A DNA stretch of 40,485 nt from an uncultured bacterium (GTDB lineage: Bacteria > Patescibacteriota > Gracilibacteria > Absconditabacterales > Absconditicoccaceae): contig CALMTC010000020.1 of assembly GCA_937872535.1 (NCBI GenBank), positions 1-40,485 of the forward strand. Direction: 5' to 3'. This document shows positions 9,601-17,643 of the stretch, piece after piece; positions within the stretch are counted from its first letter, which is position 1, and each line of letters starts with the position of its first letter. The position numbers were made by a program, and so were the translations under genes. The notes under the pieces are model-generated. The model had not been told where the DNA came from and did not search any database. It saw nothing but the letters and a program-made list of their open reading frames with translations.

Positions 9601-12180
9601 TTGATCTAGTGGAATACTGTTCTCTCTAGCTTTAGAGAAACCAAACTCATCTACATCTATCTTATTAACTAATGAACCACCAACATTGATTTGTTGTTCT
9701 TGACCAGCCTTAAATTGAGGCAAGTACCATCTGCGTTTCAATACATCTTCTCTCTTTGCGTTTCTAGCCATAGCTTTTATAAGTGGTGCTATATTCTTGT
9801 CGTAGAACCGAGCAACTGCTGGGCTAGGGTTAGTACCGTTTCTATCAGCTTCTTGTATCTCTCTAGTGAATTGTTCAGCAGTAAATGGCTGCCCTTCTAT
9901 AGCTGGGAGTATTTTAGTATCTATGAAACTTCTCATTTGAGTATCAGCATTGGCTATTACTTGATCCCTGGAAGTTACTTCTCCAGTAGATGTGTCTACT
10001 ATTTTGGCAGGTGTTTGTGTTGGTCTTGGGTTACTAGACTTATACTTGCTTACTTCTTGTTCTATTTGTTGTTGAGATGCTCCAACCTGCTGACCTTCAT
10101 TTATAATGTCATCTACCCTGTTTTGGCTCCAGCCTTGTTCTGCTAGATATACATCATTAGCTTCAGCTTCGACATCTGTACTTGCATCTGGATATGGCAA
10201 CTGATTAGCTACATAGGATTGAGCTTCAGCATCTGTTACTGGTTGTTGTTCTGCAGGAGTTGTTTGAGTAGGTTGTTCTGATACTGTGTTAGCTTGACCT
10301 TCTGGTGTTTGGTCTAGAGAAGCTAGTTCAGCATCACTCATTTGTCGTTTAGGCTTACCGTATCTCTCTTGAGCTACTGAGGTTACTAATGCACTTATAT
10401 TATTAGCATTACCCTCTTTATATACTTGTTGGGCTATACCAGCTATATTGGCGTATCCGTAATCTTCTATGAGTCTTTGAGCTGTTTGTGGATCTAGCTT
10501 ATATTGATTTACTAGATCTTGAGCTTGTACTTTAGCTTCACCTAGTGCTTGTTGATTAGCTGTATTCTGTTGAGGCACCTGTTTGTTTTGTAGTAATTGA
10601 GTTATAGACTCTGGTTGTCCTGATAATGGTTGCTCTCTAGTTATATTGGCTTGAGTGTTTTGTAACTGTTGAGTATCTGCTTCACCCATTGGTTGAGTTA
10701 CTTGAGGCTGTTGTACTAGAGTTTGTGGAGCCTGTGGAGCCACAGGAACTTGTTGAGTTTGAGTGACTTGAGGAACCTGTACTTGAGGTTGTGTATTTAC
10801 TTGTTCTGGTGTATTAGTCTGGATTGGTCGTTCTGATACATTAGGCTCTGTTACTGTATTGTTAAGATTAGCTAATTCTCTATCTAATTGATCTTTAAAG
10901 TCACTTCTCTGTGTAGAGTCTTGTTGTCCGAATGTTTGGTCAATTTGTTGTTGGTTTTGAGCTTTTTGAGCATTATAATTAGATCTACTAGCTACTCCAC
11001 CAACTCCACCACCAACTAATCCACCTATTACAGCAGATTCTAATACGCCATCTTTAAGACCTTGTTGAGGGTTGTATACTTTATTCTTTGTAAGGTTTTC
11101 AGCAAACTGTTGAGAGCCTTCAGTACCACCTTCAGTTAAGAAGCTCTTACCAGCATCTTTGAGTATTTTTTTAACACCACCACTAGCAAAGTTATCCACA
11201 ATTCCAGATGGTGACAATACTCCTCTTGATCCTACCTTTTCTAGAGCTGCTTCGGCTGGAGCATATAACATAGCTGTAGTGGAGGCTTTACCTGTATCGC
11301 CTGTTTCGTTATATGTTTCTCTACCTACTCTACCCATAGCCTGTGTATACCAGAATGGCAGGGCTGCTGGACCAAGTGCAGATGCACCAAGACCTATAGC
11401 TGTTTGTCCTGCTATATCACCAGATTTAGAGTAAATACTGTTCTCATCCTGTTTCTTAATTATTTCTTTACCACTATCACTTATAAAGTTACTCACTCCG
11501 TATAGTGCTTTGTTACCAGCTTCACGTTCAGCAGTTATCTTGTTAGTGTTTTCTTCACCGACTAAAGCTCTGTATATTGGTGCTTGAGTGTTGTTATATA
11601 CAAAAGTATCGGCAACTGCTAGTGCAGATGGAACATTGGCTATTGTATTCACCCCCTGCTGATAAATACCTCTCTGGAAGTCTGAAACCCTATCTATCTG
11701 TTTTAAAGGTTGAAACTCTTTACCCTGTGCAGATTCTACTGTAGCTGCTATTAGCCCACCAGCAACACTCAAAGGATTAGCTGCTGTAGTTGTTCTAGTA
11801 CCAGTCTGTAATCCTCTTTTAATTGGATTAGCTAGTGATGATAGATCGCCTTGTAAGAGTTTCTGTGAGTCATTAAATTGGTCTTGTTTAGAGTAGCCCA
11901 AATTATCAGCCAGATTACTTGTTTCTCTTACTGTTGCGTTTATAGCCTGATTGGTTAGGTTTTGAGATTGTTGCCGAAGACTATTGTTGAAGTTACCACT
12001 AGCGTTCTGAGCTTGTTGCCAGTTCTGTGCAACCTGATTAGCCACTGGTCTAGCTTGTTGTAATACGTTATTAGCAACTCCACCAACGGTTCTTGCACCT
12101 TGGTTGAATAGGTTGCCTATATTACCAACTAGGCTGCCAAACCCTTCTTCGAGTTTCTTCTTTATTCCAAAGAAGTCCAT
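6649..12180 (-). CDS. giant internal virion / ejected protein, 1843 aa
   Basis: By far the largest gene. The N-terminal 60 residues are amphipathic and Asn/Gln-rich. Residues about 240-420 carry Gly/Ala-rich hydrophobic stretches (TAIGLGASALGPAALPFW, VIGGLVGGGVGGVAS) that could enter membranes. About 400-650 is a Gln/Pro/Val low-complexity linker. The remainder is long and mostly helical, including YLPQFKAG near 860 and an NPRSAMMQLLEINRLQALLG segment near 1140 that resembles the large polyvalent protein (LPD-type) domains seen in such phage proteins. The last 40 residues are strongly basic. Size, position between capsid and tail genes, and composition suggest a core protein ejected with DNA, as in T7 gp15/gp16. 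No lysozyme motif was recognised. Confidence 0.7.
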   Translation of the reverse strand: MDFFGIKKKLEEGFGSLVGNIGNLFNQGARTVGGVANNVLQQARPVANQVAQNWQQAQNASGNFNNSLRQQSQNLTNQAINATVRETSNLADNLGYSKQDQFNDSQKLLQGDLSSLANPIKRGLQTGTRTTTAANPLSVAGGLIAATVESAQGKEFQPLKQIDRVSDFQRGIYQQGVNTIANVPSALAVADTFVYNNTQAPIYRALVGEENTNKITAEREAGNKALYGVSNFISDSGKEIIKKQDENSIYSKSGDIAGQTAIGLGASALGPAALPFWYTQAMGRVGRETYNETGDTGKASTTAMLYAPAEAALEKVGSRGVLSPSGIVDNFASGGVKKILKDAGKSFLTEGGTEGSQQFAENLTKNKVYNPQQGLKDGVLESAVIGGLVGGGVGGVASRSNYNAQKAQNQQQIDQTFGQQDSTQRSDFKDQLDRELANLNNTVTEPNVSERPIQTNTPEQVNTQPQVQVPQVTQTQQVPVAPQAPQTLVQQPQVTQPMGEADTQQLQNTQANITREQPLSGQPESITQLLQNKQVPQQNTANQQALGEAKVQAQDLVNQYKLDPQTAQRLIEDYGYANIAGIAQQVYKEGNANNISALVTSVAQERYGKPKRQMSDAELASLDQTPEGQANTVSEQPTQTTPAEQQPVTDAEAQSYVANQLPYPDASTDVEAEANDVYLAEQGWSQNRVDDIINEGQQVGASQQQIEQEVSKYKSSNPRPTQTPAKIVDTSTGEVTSRDQVIANADTQMRSFIDTKILPAIEGQPFTAEQFTREIQEADRNGTNPSPAVARFYDKNIAPLIKAMARNAKREDVLKRRWYLPQFKAGQEQQINVGGSLVNKIDVDEFGFSKARENSIPLDQLDYSFDGLVRLAVQEAAYKARHTIRASEVVNTQAERGIEITEKQAEKVSRLEESTAKELNKNAEDPGQLEKTDILGRMKILGKAQNETQQVLDKGMFKIDRLTDSRDNLLTRAKYTDSAGNDTDIYQGMGFYLFDRAEGVGHQLFSELHTVDDNDVITSSPSFEQTVERLQAEYAGVNLPQGVKDMAIQDFAFKSTNTVDTTSVDTSVKREAFVKLQKRMARELLSQELKTVDVQNKQLYKLLNGESQRVLMQDNFERTLGEKIINATTGTFYRGYLALNPRSAMMQLLEINRLQALLGPKAAAYGVKMAVQDLSITKKYGIRETRFEDVNEFKNDDNTSRGIKAKDKASNVLMYMFNKGEQFKDAAFLHALEADADAKGLTSTDKTRYVLDNFHKYAIKYGQEGSIGINKTKSGRLFFQFLQFGIKSSRIRLSKVVDVVGPNRTSQTRREAGAYLARDAAGSAALYMMMSAAIGATWEEMMGYFNPFEDRNTDKNKTWHEKAVGVIPGGPFTSSLKNVYFAMMQESRAAEKEGRPVNPENYINTQVKKNIAGLIPGGHQLINKTGVQALLPDGSAVKEFFKDQGAIADMQRGYNQSPTGRARFISPETPQDIAKALVFGQYSTGPAREYFGSQNVAGDLEIAKKLGVDWIGPRDNNFPVGDRFQKKIDAGENPGSVIIRSREYDKKKEDFKDSNPDQQAILNDINKVTYNPATGKNESDVISPEKWDKINSDKTLSLFERLREKAIDDNREFGYTIDPIYTLKDPQQIREILKIRSLPTGDDTELKQMNTAKHKWYRDFADKEKAYFEAIKSKGFEANDEYGPTERKKAYIDSGSQYPQHTDLVKQYFDTKEKNAEAGKQFYKNNRDQLAKDFENNKKAAFEWTNKRRALEGAQPLEWSAFNNVTFGYEDDESKVFKELGFKLGEFGSGSDKSYNAYKKAKSFSQPTIRIVAPKPGALKIPALKAKKQSYKTPKIVVKTSKA

Positions 12181-12189
12181 CTAAACTCC

Positions 12190-13170
12190 TTACTCGTTAT
12201 ATTTCTTGTATAGTGTTGGATTTGCTACTTGTAGAGCTTGATTTTGAGTACCGTTAGTAGCGTTGAATTGTGTATTAGGAGTTACATTATTTAGGTTGTA
12301 AGCTCTTAATTCGGCTGCTGCTTTAGCGAAGTTATCCTGTACTGCCTGATTAGCACTCATAACTGTAGCTGATACATTAGCTAGTTGGGCTGCTGCTTGT
12401 TGAGCTAATTGGGCTTGTTGTTGAGATACCACTCCTGCACCTAGAGATGTTCGTTGAGCATTAAGTTGGTCACGAGCTACTTGGAACTTATCTGCGATTG
12501 CAAATACTTGGCTTCGTTTCCAGCCATCTAGTTCAGCTATTTTATTCTTGTAGTCACGTTCTAGTTGAGTAGTTGCTAGATCTATATTGCCAACATTAAA
12601 TTGGTAGTTATCTACTAACTGACCTCTGTTTTGACCTTCTAGTTGACCTAAAGCGTATTTGTACATACCAGTTGCACTAGAATCACCTGCACCCTGTACG
12701 CCTAGTTTTTGAACACCAGCTTGGTAAGAGTTACGAATATTATTAGCTAAATCACGAATAGACATATCCTTTTGTCTAGCTTCTGTTACTCTCTGTCTGT
12801 TAAGATTTTCTTCACCAGTAGTCTTATTGGCACTAATACTATTTAGCCTGTCGCTATACTGGTTGTTTATATCTCCGTAGTATCCACCTTCTCTAGCATT
12901 AAGTTGATTCATCTGTGTATCGAGTGCAGCCAGAGCTTGAGCTGAGTAATTAGGGGTTGGAGCCGCAACCCTAGTTTGAGATGTACCTTGGGCTGGTAGT
13001 AATCTACCAGGCGTACCAGCACCTTGACCAGTTGGAAAGTTACCCAATGGTGCTGGGGCACCAGTAATGGCGTTAATACTACCTTGGTATGACTGCATTA
13101 GTGAACTCGGACCACTTGAAGCACTGCTTGGTTGTCCACCGTTACCGAGTAAGAATGGGACTGCTAACAT
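12190..13170 (-). CDS. internal virion protein, Gln/Ala-rich coiled coil
   Basis: A 326-aa protein. The N-terminal 80 residues are Gly/Ser/Pro-rich and flexible. The rest is helical with long Gln/Ala/Asn runs, such as SQQQAQLAQQAAAQLANVSA near 245-265, typical of ejected core proteins of short-tailed phages. It begins with a strong AAGGAG site after a 110-base gap and ends nine bases before the giant gene, so the two probably form one functional unit delivering DNA through the envelope. Whether residues 1-15 (MLAVPFLLGNGG) act as a membrane-targeting piece is unclear. Confidence 0.6.
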   Translation of the reverse strand: MLAVPFLLGNGGQPSSASSGPSSLMQSYQGSINAITGAPAPLGNFPTGQGAGTPGRLLPAQGTSQTRVAAPTPNYSAQALAALDTQMNQLNAREGGYYGDINNQYSDRLNSISANKTTGEENLNRQRVTEARQKDMSIRDLANNIRNSYQAGVQKLGVQGAGDSSATGMYKYALGQLEGQNRGQLVDNYQFNVGNIDLATTQLERDYKNKIAELDGWKRSQVFAIADKFQVARDQLNAQRTSLGAGVVSQQQAQLAQQAAAQLANVSATVMSANQAVQDNFAKAAAELRAYNLNNVTPNTQFNATNGTQNQALQVANPTLYKKYNE

Positions 13171-13224
13171 AATAATTTCTCCTTGTTAATAAAAAAGACA
13201 CCAAAAGATTGATGCCACTCAACG

Positions 13225-13254
13225 CCTGTAACGCCCTTCTGGAGTAGTTACAGG
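13225..13254. terminator. perfect 8-bp hairpin between the dehydrogenase and internal virion genes
   Basis: CCTGTAAC and GTTACAGG are perfect inverted copies with a 14-base loop. They lie in the 112-base gap between the internal virion gene start and the stop of the dehydrogenase. No clean T-run follows on the minus strand, so this is more likely an attenuator, RNA-stability hairpin or processing site than a full terminator. Confidence 0.4.
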
Positions 13255-13282
13255 TATTTGTGTTGTCTGAATAAAGTTTATG

Positions 13283-14530
13283 CTAATAATTAGTTGGAGT
13301 CAAGCGACCAATTCTTACAACTTTAACACCAGGCTGGTCTTGAATAATACCGAAGGGGTCTATTACTACAGAGTCGGATACAAACTGATAAGTAGAAAAG
13401 TCTCTGTGAGCTGTGCATATAACATAAATACCTTCAGAGAATATATCGTTTGGTTCTAGGGCTATATCATCTGAATAAGGGTCTATATGCTCACAACGTA
13501 TATTTAAAGTTTCTAATATTCTAGCTAGTAATAGTGCTGGGCTACCTGAAGTTATATTAGTACCTGGTTTGAAAGACTTACCAAGTAATACAACATTTAA
13601 GTCAGGATTAGAGTCTATCTCTTTTATTATTACATCGGCGATAAATCCCATATGTTTCTCTCTAGCAGTCATTAGTGCATCAAACAAATCATAGGATAAG
13701 TCTAATCTTCTAGCTAAAGCAGATAGAGCAATGTTATCCCTTGGGTGACACCCTCCACCATCACCCACGCCAGACCTTAAATATCTGGGTGATAACAACC
13801 TCTTACTGGACATAGACCAAGCTCTCGTTATGTCGTTTACATCTGCACCTACTTTATGAGCTATTTCACCCCAGGTATTAGCCAGTACGGTTTTAGCAGT
13901 AATAAAGGTGTTATATGAAACTTTTATACACTCGGCTGTCGTAGGGTCAGTTACTAGCATTGGTGCGTTGTTAATAGTCTTGTAGAACTCTGTCATTACT
14001 TCAGTCTTATCGCTGTGATTAGAGCCTATTAAGTTGAACTCTGGGTTTAAGTAGTCCTCTATGACAGTACCCATAGCAATAAACTGTGGAGTATAGATTA
14101 CATCCATTATTGGTTCTACTTCTCTTTTAATAGTTCCAGGTAGAGTAGTGGAGATAATAGCTACGAGTTTAGTTTTGTCTATTTTGGCTATCTTATCTAC
14201 TGCGTTTATTAAGAATGAGTAATCAAAATCTACTCTAGTGTCTGGTAGGTGATGAGCTCCGTCATATTCTTCTTCGTGTGGAGTTTGAACTGCCACAAAG
14301 ACAATGTCAGAGTTTTTAACTACTTCTTCAAAGGATTGGAGTTCTAGTTTGGTGTCTTTAAAGTATTCGTGTATATCAGCTTCTACTGTGGGGATTTGTT
14401 TGTCTTTAATCCATTTAGCCACGTTTGGGTTGACATCATAACCGATAACTTTATAGCCCTTTGACTCAATAGTTAAGGCTACTGGTAAACCTAAACGACC
14501 AAGCCCTATGAAGCCTATACACTTGTCCAT
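13283..14530 (-). CDS. UDP-glucose/GDP-mannose dehydrogenase family enzyme
   Basis: A 415-aa NAD-dependent sugar-nucleotide dehydrogenase; members oxidise C6 of UDP-glucose, UDP-N-acetylhexosamine or GDP-mannose to the uronate. GLGRLG (9-14) is the NAD-binding glycine motif. AECIKVSYNTFITAK (199-213) holds the conserved Lys203 and Asn207. GDGGGCHPRD (256-265) holds the catalytic Cys261 and Asp265; the usual GGSCFPKD is varied but the Cys and Asp remain. GKSFKPGT near 315 opens the C-terminal UDP-binding domain. The sugar substrate cannot be told from sequence. AGAGG precedes the ATG, and its first bases overlap the end of the HNH gene upstream. It ends the glycan cluster and could supply a uronic acid donor to the glycosyltransferases beside it. 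Confidence 0.88.
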   Translation of the reverse strand: MDKCIGFIGLGRLGLPVALTIESKGYKVIGYDVNPNVAKWIKDKQIPTVEADIHEYFKDTKLELQSFEEVVKNSDIVFVAVQTPHEEEYDGAHHLPDTRVDFDYSFLINAVDKIAKIDKTKLVAIISTTLPGTIKREVEPIMDVIYTPQFIAMGTVIEDYLNPEFNLIGSNHSDKTEVMTEFYKTINNAPMLVTDPTTAECIKVSYNTFITAKTVLANTWGEIAHKVGADVNDITRAWSMSSKRLLSPRYLRSGVGDGGGCHPRDNIALSALARRLDLSYDLFDALMTAREKHMGFIADVIIKEIDSNPDLNVVLLGKSFKPGTNITSGSPALLLARILETLNIRCEHIDPYSDDIALEPNDIFSEGIYVICTAHRDFSTYQFVSDSVVIDPFGIIQDQPGVKVVRIGRLTPTNY

Positions 14531-15069
14531 GTTTTACCTCTTTTTATATCATATATAATATATTTACTAATCCCGCTGTTTCTTGCCACTTCTATAGCAG
14601 ACATACCACTCTTTAGCATGGTCTTTATGCTTCTAGCTATAGGTTCGTCAATTTTGGCTTGTGGATGGCTAGAGCCACTATGTTTTGGCGGTATAGAAAC
14701 CCTACCACGCTTAAAACCATCAAGACAATTCTGGCTCCTAGTAACATACTCAAGATTATCTATAGAGTTGTTTATTCTATTACCGTCTTTATGGTTAATA
14801 TCAAAACCGTGTGGTCTATCTCCTATAAACGTTGTAGCCATCAAACTATGCACGGAAGGTCTGACGAAGTTATCTCTAGAACCTAAGGATAGCCTGACCC
14901 TAAAATAACCCTTATTGGTGAGATGTGGTTTTAGTATGTGTCCAGCCTTGCAGCCTGGGGCTGGTGCATCTCTACGTACCCTAGCCCTATTGGATATAGA
15001 GTAAGAGTCAAATCCTGGTATTTTCTTCCAGTATTCCTTTCCTAGCCCTATGAATCCGATTGTTTTCAT
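14515..15069 (-). CDS. HNH homing endonuclease 2 (NUMOD4-HNH) with captured dehydrogenase start
   Basis: A 184-aa homing endonuclease. KEYWKKIPGFDSYSISNRARV (split near residue 20) is a NUMOD4 motif; VHSLMATTFIGDRP and FDINHKDGNRINNSIDNLEYV (about 73-110) form the HNH core; the last 45 residues (IARSIKTMLKSGMSAIEVARNSG) look like a helix-turn-helix. The first ten residues, MKTIGFIGLG, are not part of any endonuclease family. They match the first residues of the dehydrogenase just downstream (MDKCIGFIGLG); at the DNA level 17 of 21 bases agree, including TTCATAGGGCT. The gene therefore appears to have inserted into the dehydrogenase start and taken over its original 5' end. It starts in an ATGA overlap. 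Confidence 0.88.
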   Translation of the reverse strand: MKTIGFIGLGKEYWKKIPGFDSYSISNRARVRRDAPAPGCKAGHILKPHLTNKGYFRVRLSLGSRDNFVRPSVHSLMATTFIGDRPHGFDINHKDGNRINNSIDNLEYVTRSQNCLDGFKRGRVSIPPKHSGSSHPQAKIDEPIARSIKTMLKSGMSAIEVARNSGISKYIIYDIKRGKTWTSV

Positions 15070-15611
15070 TGTTTCTCCATTAATACATACCCTTGTATAT
15101 CTTCACTTATATCGTTGAGTATATCATACCCCAAGCCTAGCAGTATAGGAACAGCCCAGCCACCTTTACCAGTCATCTCACCATCAAAGTAGGTGTCATC
15201 AAATAATATCCTAGAACCTTTATCACTCATATCGTATATCTGCAGTGCTTGGTCTAGGTGTGCCTGTTTACTGTTATCGTTATTCATATTGTAGCCATAC
15301 CTCTTATACTGCCTTTGTTGAGCTTTTATCCACGGAGCATTCTCAACTCCTGGGAATATATAGTCATAGTTATCTAGATAAGCAAAGCGTACATTAGAAG
15401 CAAGATGTTCTAAAAATACCTCGCCACTCATCCGAAGCGTACCCAATCTAGTAGGCTTTATGTCTATTGAAAAGAACGGTATTTCTTTACTCTTACAGAA
15501 CTTCTGTAGGTATTTAGTAGAACCTTCACCTCTTTCAGCTCCTATCTCAACTACACAGTCACCGTCTCGGAACTCCATATCTTCTATTAAAGTATACGCC
15601 CTAGCACCCAT
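15066..15611 (-). CDS. class I SAM-dependent methyltransferase (Methyltransf_24-like)
   Basis: A 181-aa enzyme. DCVVEIGAERGEGSTKYLQKF (near 18-39) is the SAM-binding glycine loop and first helix, FFSIDI is the acidic strand-2 end, and SRILFDDTYFDGEM (near 133-146) is the strand with the catalytic/metal-binding acids. The short form resembles sugar- or metabolite-modifying methyltransferases found in glycan clusters. It overlaps the preceding methyltransferase by 11 bases and the next HNH gene by 4. A role in O-methylating a phage- or host-surface sugar is inferred from the glycosyltransferases around it. Confidence 0.65.
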   Translation of the reverse strand: MGARAYTLIEDMEFRDGDCVVEIGAERGEGSTKYLQKFCKSKEIPFFSIDIKPTRLGTLRMSGEVFLEHLASNVRFAYLDNYDYIFPGVENAPWIKAQQRQYKRYGYNMNNDNSKQAHLDQALQIYDMSDKGSRILFDDTYFDGEMTGKGGWAVPILLGLGYDILNDISEDIQGYVLMEKQ

Positions 15612-16158
15612 CTAACACCAAATGCGAGCCATTTCTGACTATAACCTTTCTGCCCTTTGAGAGCTTGTCGTAGAAGTCATCATCTATTCTGGTAATGTGG
15701 TCTGGTGTTCCATCTGGGATTATTGGGTGATAAGCTACCCAGTTAACTATGATTATTCTGGCTTTTTTGGGTATTACACTCAATATCTTATCTAGCTGGT
15801 CACTAGGTATGTGTTCGATTGACTCACAGAACACTATGGTATCTCCACCACCAGGGTATTTTCTAACTATCTTTTTACCTTTATAGAGCTTGTTTGCTCC
15901 TTCAGATGGGTCAACTCCCACTACTGTATAGCCCATATTCTCCATTTTTGTCTCCCACTCACCAGTACCACAGCCTATAGAATAAATAAGTCCAGGATCT
16001 CTAGGTTCTACCTGCTCGTCACCAAAGAACATCCAGCCTAGTGAATAACAGATACAAGCTAGTTCATCTGGTCTTAATAAGCCTTCTCTTTTAAAATAGA
16101 ACTCTATCTGATCTCTCAAATAGTAGTCTTCGGTATAAATACTTAAATCCTGACTCAT
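15601..16158 (-). CDS. class I SAM-dependent methyltransferase
   Basis: A 185-aa protein. LIYSIGCGTGEWETKMENMGY (split near residue 60) is a clear SAM-binding motif I, VVGVDPSEG is motif II, and DTIVFCESIEHIPSDQLDKIL is the motif IV strand of Methyltransf_11/25-type enzymes. The pre-core (IYTEDYYLRDQIEFYF) is helical. AAAGGTG lies before the ATG, which overlaps the glycosyltransferase stop (ATGA). It probably acts with the neighbouring glycosyltransferases on a small molecule or glycan. DNA methylation is unlikely because DPPY/PPC motifs are absent. Confidence 0.75.
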   Translation of the reverse strand: MSQDLSIYTEDYYLRDQIEFYFKREGLLRPDELACICYSLGWMFFGDEQVEPRDPGLIYSIGCGTGEWETKMENMGYTVVGVDPSEGANKLYKGKKIVRKYPGGGDTIVFCESIEHIPSDQLDKILSVIPKKARIIIVNWVAYHPIIPDGTPDHITRIDDDFYDKLSKGRKVIVRNGSHLVLDGC

Positions 16159-16826
16159 TTCATCACCTTTCTTAATTTCTCTACATCAGCTTCTCTTTCT
16201 GACTTCTTGGCTGCATATATCTCGTCTACTCTATCGTTAGCGTGTCTGGCTAGTCTTTCTTCGTGAGTTTGGTCTTTTTCAGCCTTATTAAACACATAGT
16301 GCATATGTTCAGTCTTAACAGCATCTATATAAACCCTTCTATCTAAAGCGTTTGCTACATCATTTAACCAAGTGTCATTGAAGTCACTACTAAAGTATGG
16401 TGGTACAAAATAACCCACAGCATCTACCCAGTTCTTGTGGATAAATCCGTGAGTACCAAAATTGCTTCTGTGGACATCACTCATATCGTCACCGTGTACA
16501 AATAGTATCTTATCTTCATAGCTACTAAACATATTTTTTATAAGTGCATCCCAGTTATCGCTTCTAAAGATTATATCGTCTCCCATATGTCCGTAGATTG
16601 GTCCTAGAGCTATGTCGTAGCATTTGTTCCACATCTTGCTTAATACTATTCTTGGACCTCTAACATATCTCAATCTAGGTAGTGAGAAGTCATAAGAGTC
16701 ATCATCATCATCCACATAAGCTACTACTTCAACAGCCTTTGGTAAATTAGCTGTAGCCATAGCTGATTCATAGAATCGCTTTAAATTATCTGGTCTATTT
16801 CTTGTTGGTACTAGTAGACTTATCAT
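16155..16826 (-). CDS. GT-A fold glycosyltransferase (family 2-like)
   Basis: A 223-aa protein that starts directly with the GT-A Rossmann strand, MISLLVPTRNRPDNLKRF, followed by VVAYVDDDDDSYDF and IYGHMGDDIIFRSDNWD, where the GDD near residue 82 fits the metal-binding DxD. A second acidic motif, HGDDMSDVHR, follows, and the C-terminus is charged and helical. It should transfer a sugar from a nucleotide donor using a divalent metal. A strong AAAGGAGG site lies upstream, and the gene overlaps the previous glycosyltransferase by 32 bases. Confidence 0.75.
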   Translation of the reverse strand: MISLLVPTRNRPDNLKRFYESAMATANLPKAVEVVAYVDDDDDSYDFSLPRLRYVRGPRIVLSKMWNKCYDIALGPIYGHMGDDIIFRSDNWDALIKNMFSSYEDKILFVHGDDMSDVHRSNFGTHGFIHKNWVDAVGYFVPPYFSSDFNDTWLNDVANALDRRVYIDAVKTEHMHYVFNKAEKDQTHEERLARHANDRVDEIYAAKKSEREADVEKLRKVMK

Positions 16827-17643
16827 CTCCTGCCTCCTTTAATTGTTTAATAACATCATCTAGCGTGTGTTGTAGTGGGAAGTCAGGGTCTTTGTTCTTC
16901 CAGTATTCAAGTGATTTAAATGTATTCAAGCTCCAGTCGGTTGTTTTTCTGATTGAGCTGTTGTCTATGCTTTCAGGTATTTCTTGAAGCCACTTGTCTG
17001 AACCTGTAGCATCAGCAAAGTATCCCCACGGAGTAGTTAAACCAGCTTTAACGTGTCTCCAAGTAAGTTCAACGTGTTCGTAGGCATTATGAAAGTTAGT
17101 ATCGTGTAGACCTACTTCTTCTAGCCCTGGCTTGGTAAAGAATGACCAAGCTCCTACACAGGCTGGGTAAGTAGATATAACAGGCGTTGTATAGCTCGCA
17201 CCGTAAGCGTTTCCAGGTCCGTGGTGGGCAAACATCATATGAGAGATTCCAGAGGCTCTAGCAGCCTGTATATAGCCTCTAACAGCCTTTTTATGAACAG
17301 GTATAATGTCATCCTCTGCAATTATGATAATATAACAGCCTTCATCTAGTAGTTTCTGCATTAGCCAGTTCTTTGCTTCGGCTACACCCTTATTCTTTGG
17401 ATTGTGTTCTACATTAACTTGCCAAGGTAGAGATTCGTACACTTCAGAGTAGTCTTCGGTTGAACCATCATTATAGACCCAGATAGTATCGACTTCACCC
17501 ATTAGGTGTTTGGTTACGCCATCCATAACTCTCTTTAAGTAATCAGGGCGATTGTATGAAACAACCCCAAGACCAACCTTAAACTTCTTTGAGCTTGGTG
17601 ATTTTTTCAAGACCTTCTTGGACTTTTTTGTAGTTTTTCTCAA
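16795..17643 (-). CDS. family 2 glycosyltransferase, TTG start
   Basis: A 282-aa protein. After a very Lys-rich leader (residues 1-21), KVGLGVVSYNRPDYLKRVMDG, VYNDGSTEDY and IIIIAEDDIIPVHKKAVRGY give the family 2 GT-A core with an EDD metal site. AYGASYTTPVISTYPACVGAWSFF and the later NAYEHVELTWRHVKAGL are the acceptor-side half, where the ExxxxR pattern is typical. The start is TTG at 17643, supported by GAGGAG seven bases upstream; it overlaps the preceding gene by 65 bases. A second TTG at codon 12 would shorten the leader. The basic leader may hold the enzyme at a membrane or nucleic acid. Confidence 0.78.
   Translation of the reverse strand: MRKTTKKSKKVLKKSPSSKKFKVGLGVVSYNRPDYLKRVMDGVTKHLMGEVDTIWVYNDGSTEDYSEVYESLPWQVNVEHNPKNKGVAEAKNWLMQKLLDEGCYIIIIAEDDIIPVHKKAVRGYIQAARASGISHMMFAHHGPGNAYGASYTTPVISTYPACVGAWSFFTKPGLEEVGLHDTNFHNAYEHVELTWRHVKAGLTTPWGYFADATGSDKWLQEIPESIDNSSIRKTTDWSLNTFKSLEYWKNKDPDFPLQHTLDDVIKQLKEAGDDKSTSTNKK

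Noticed and set aside
9691..10146. Plus-strand open frame of 151 codons opposite the giant virion gene
   Set aside because: It is antisense to a continuous 1843-codon gene, lacks a ribosome site and has a shadow-type composition rich in Ser, Tyr and Leu.
13283..15069. Intein or self-splicing intron in the dehydrogenase
   Set aside because: The HNH gene has its own start and a stop that overlaps the dehydrogenase start, no intein end motifs are present, and no room remains for an intron core outside the ORF.
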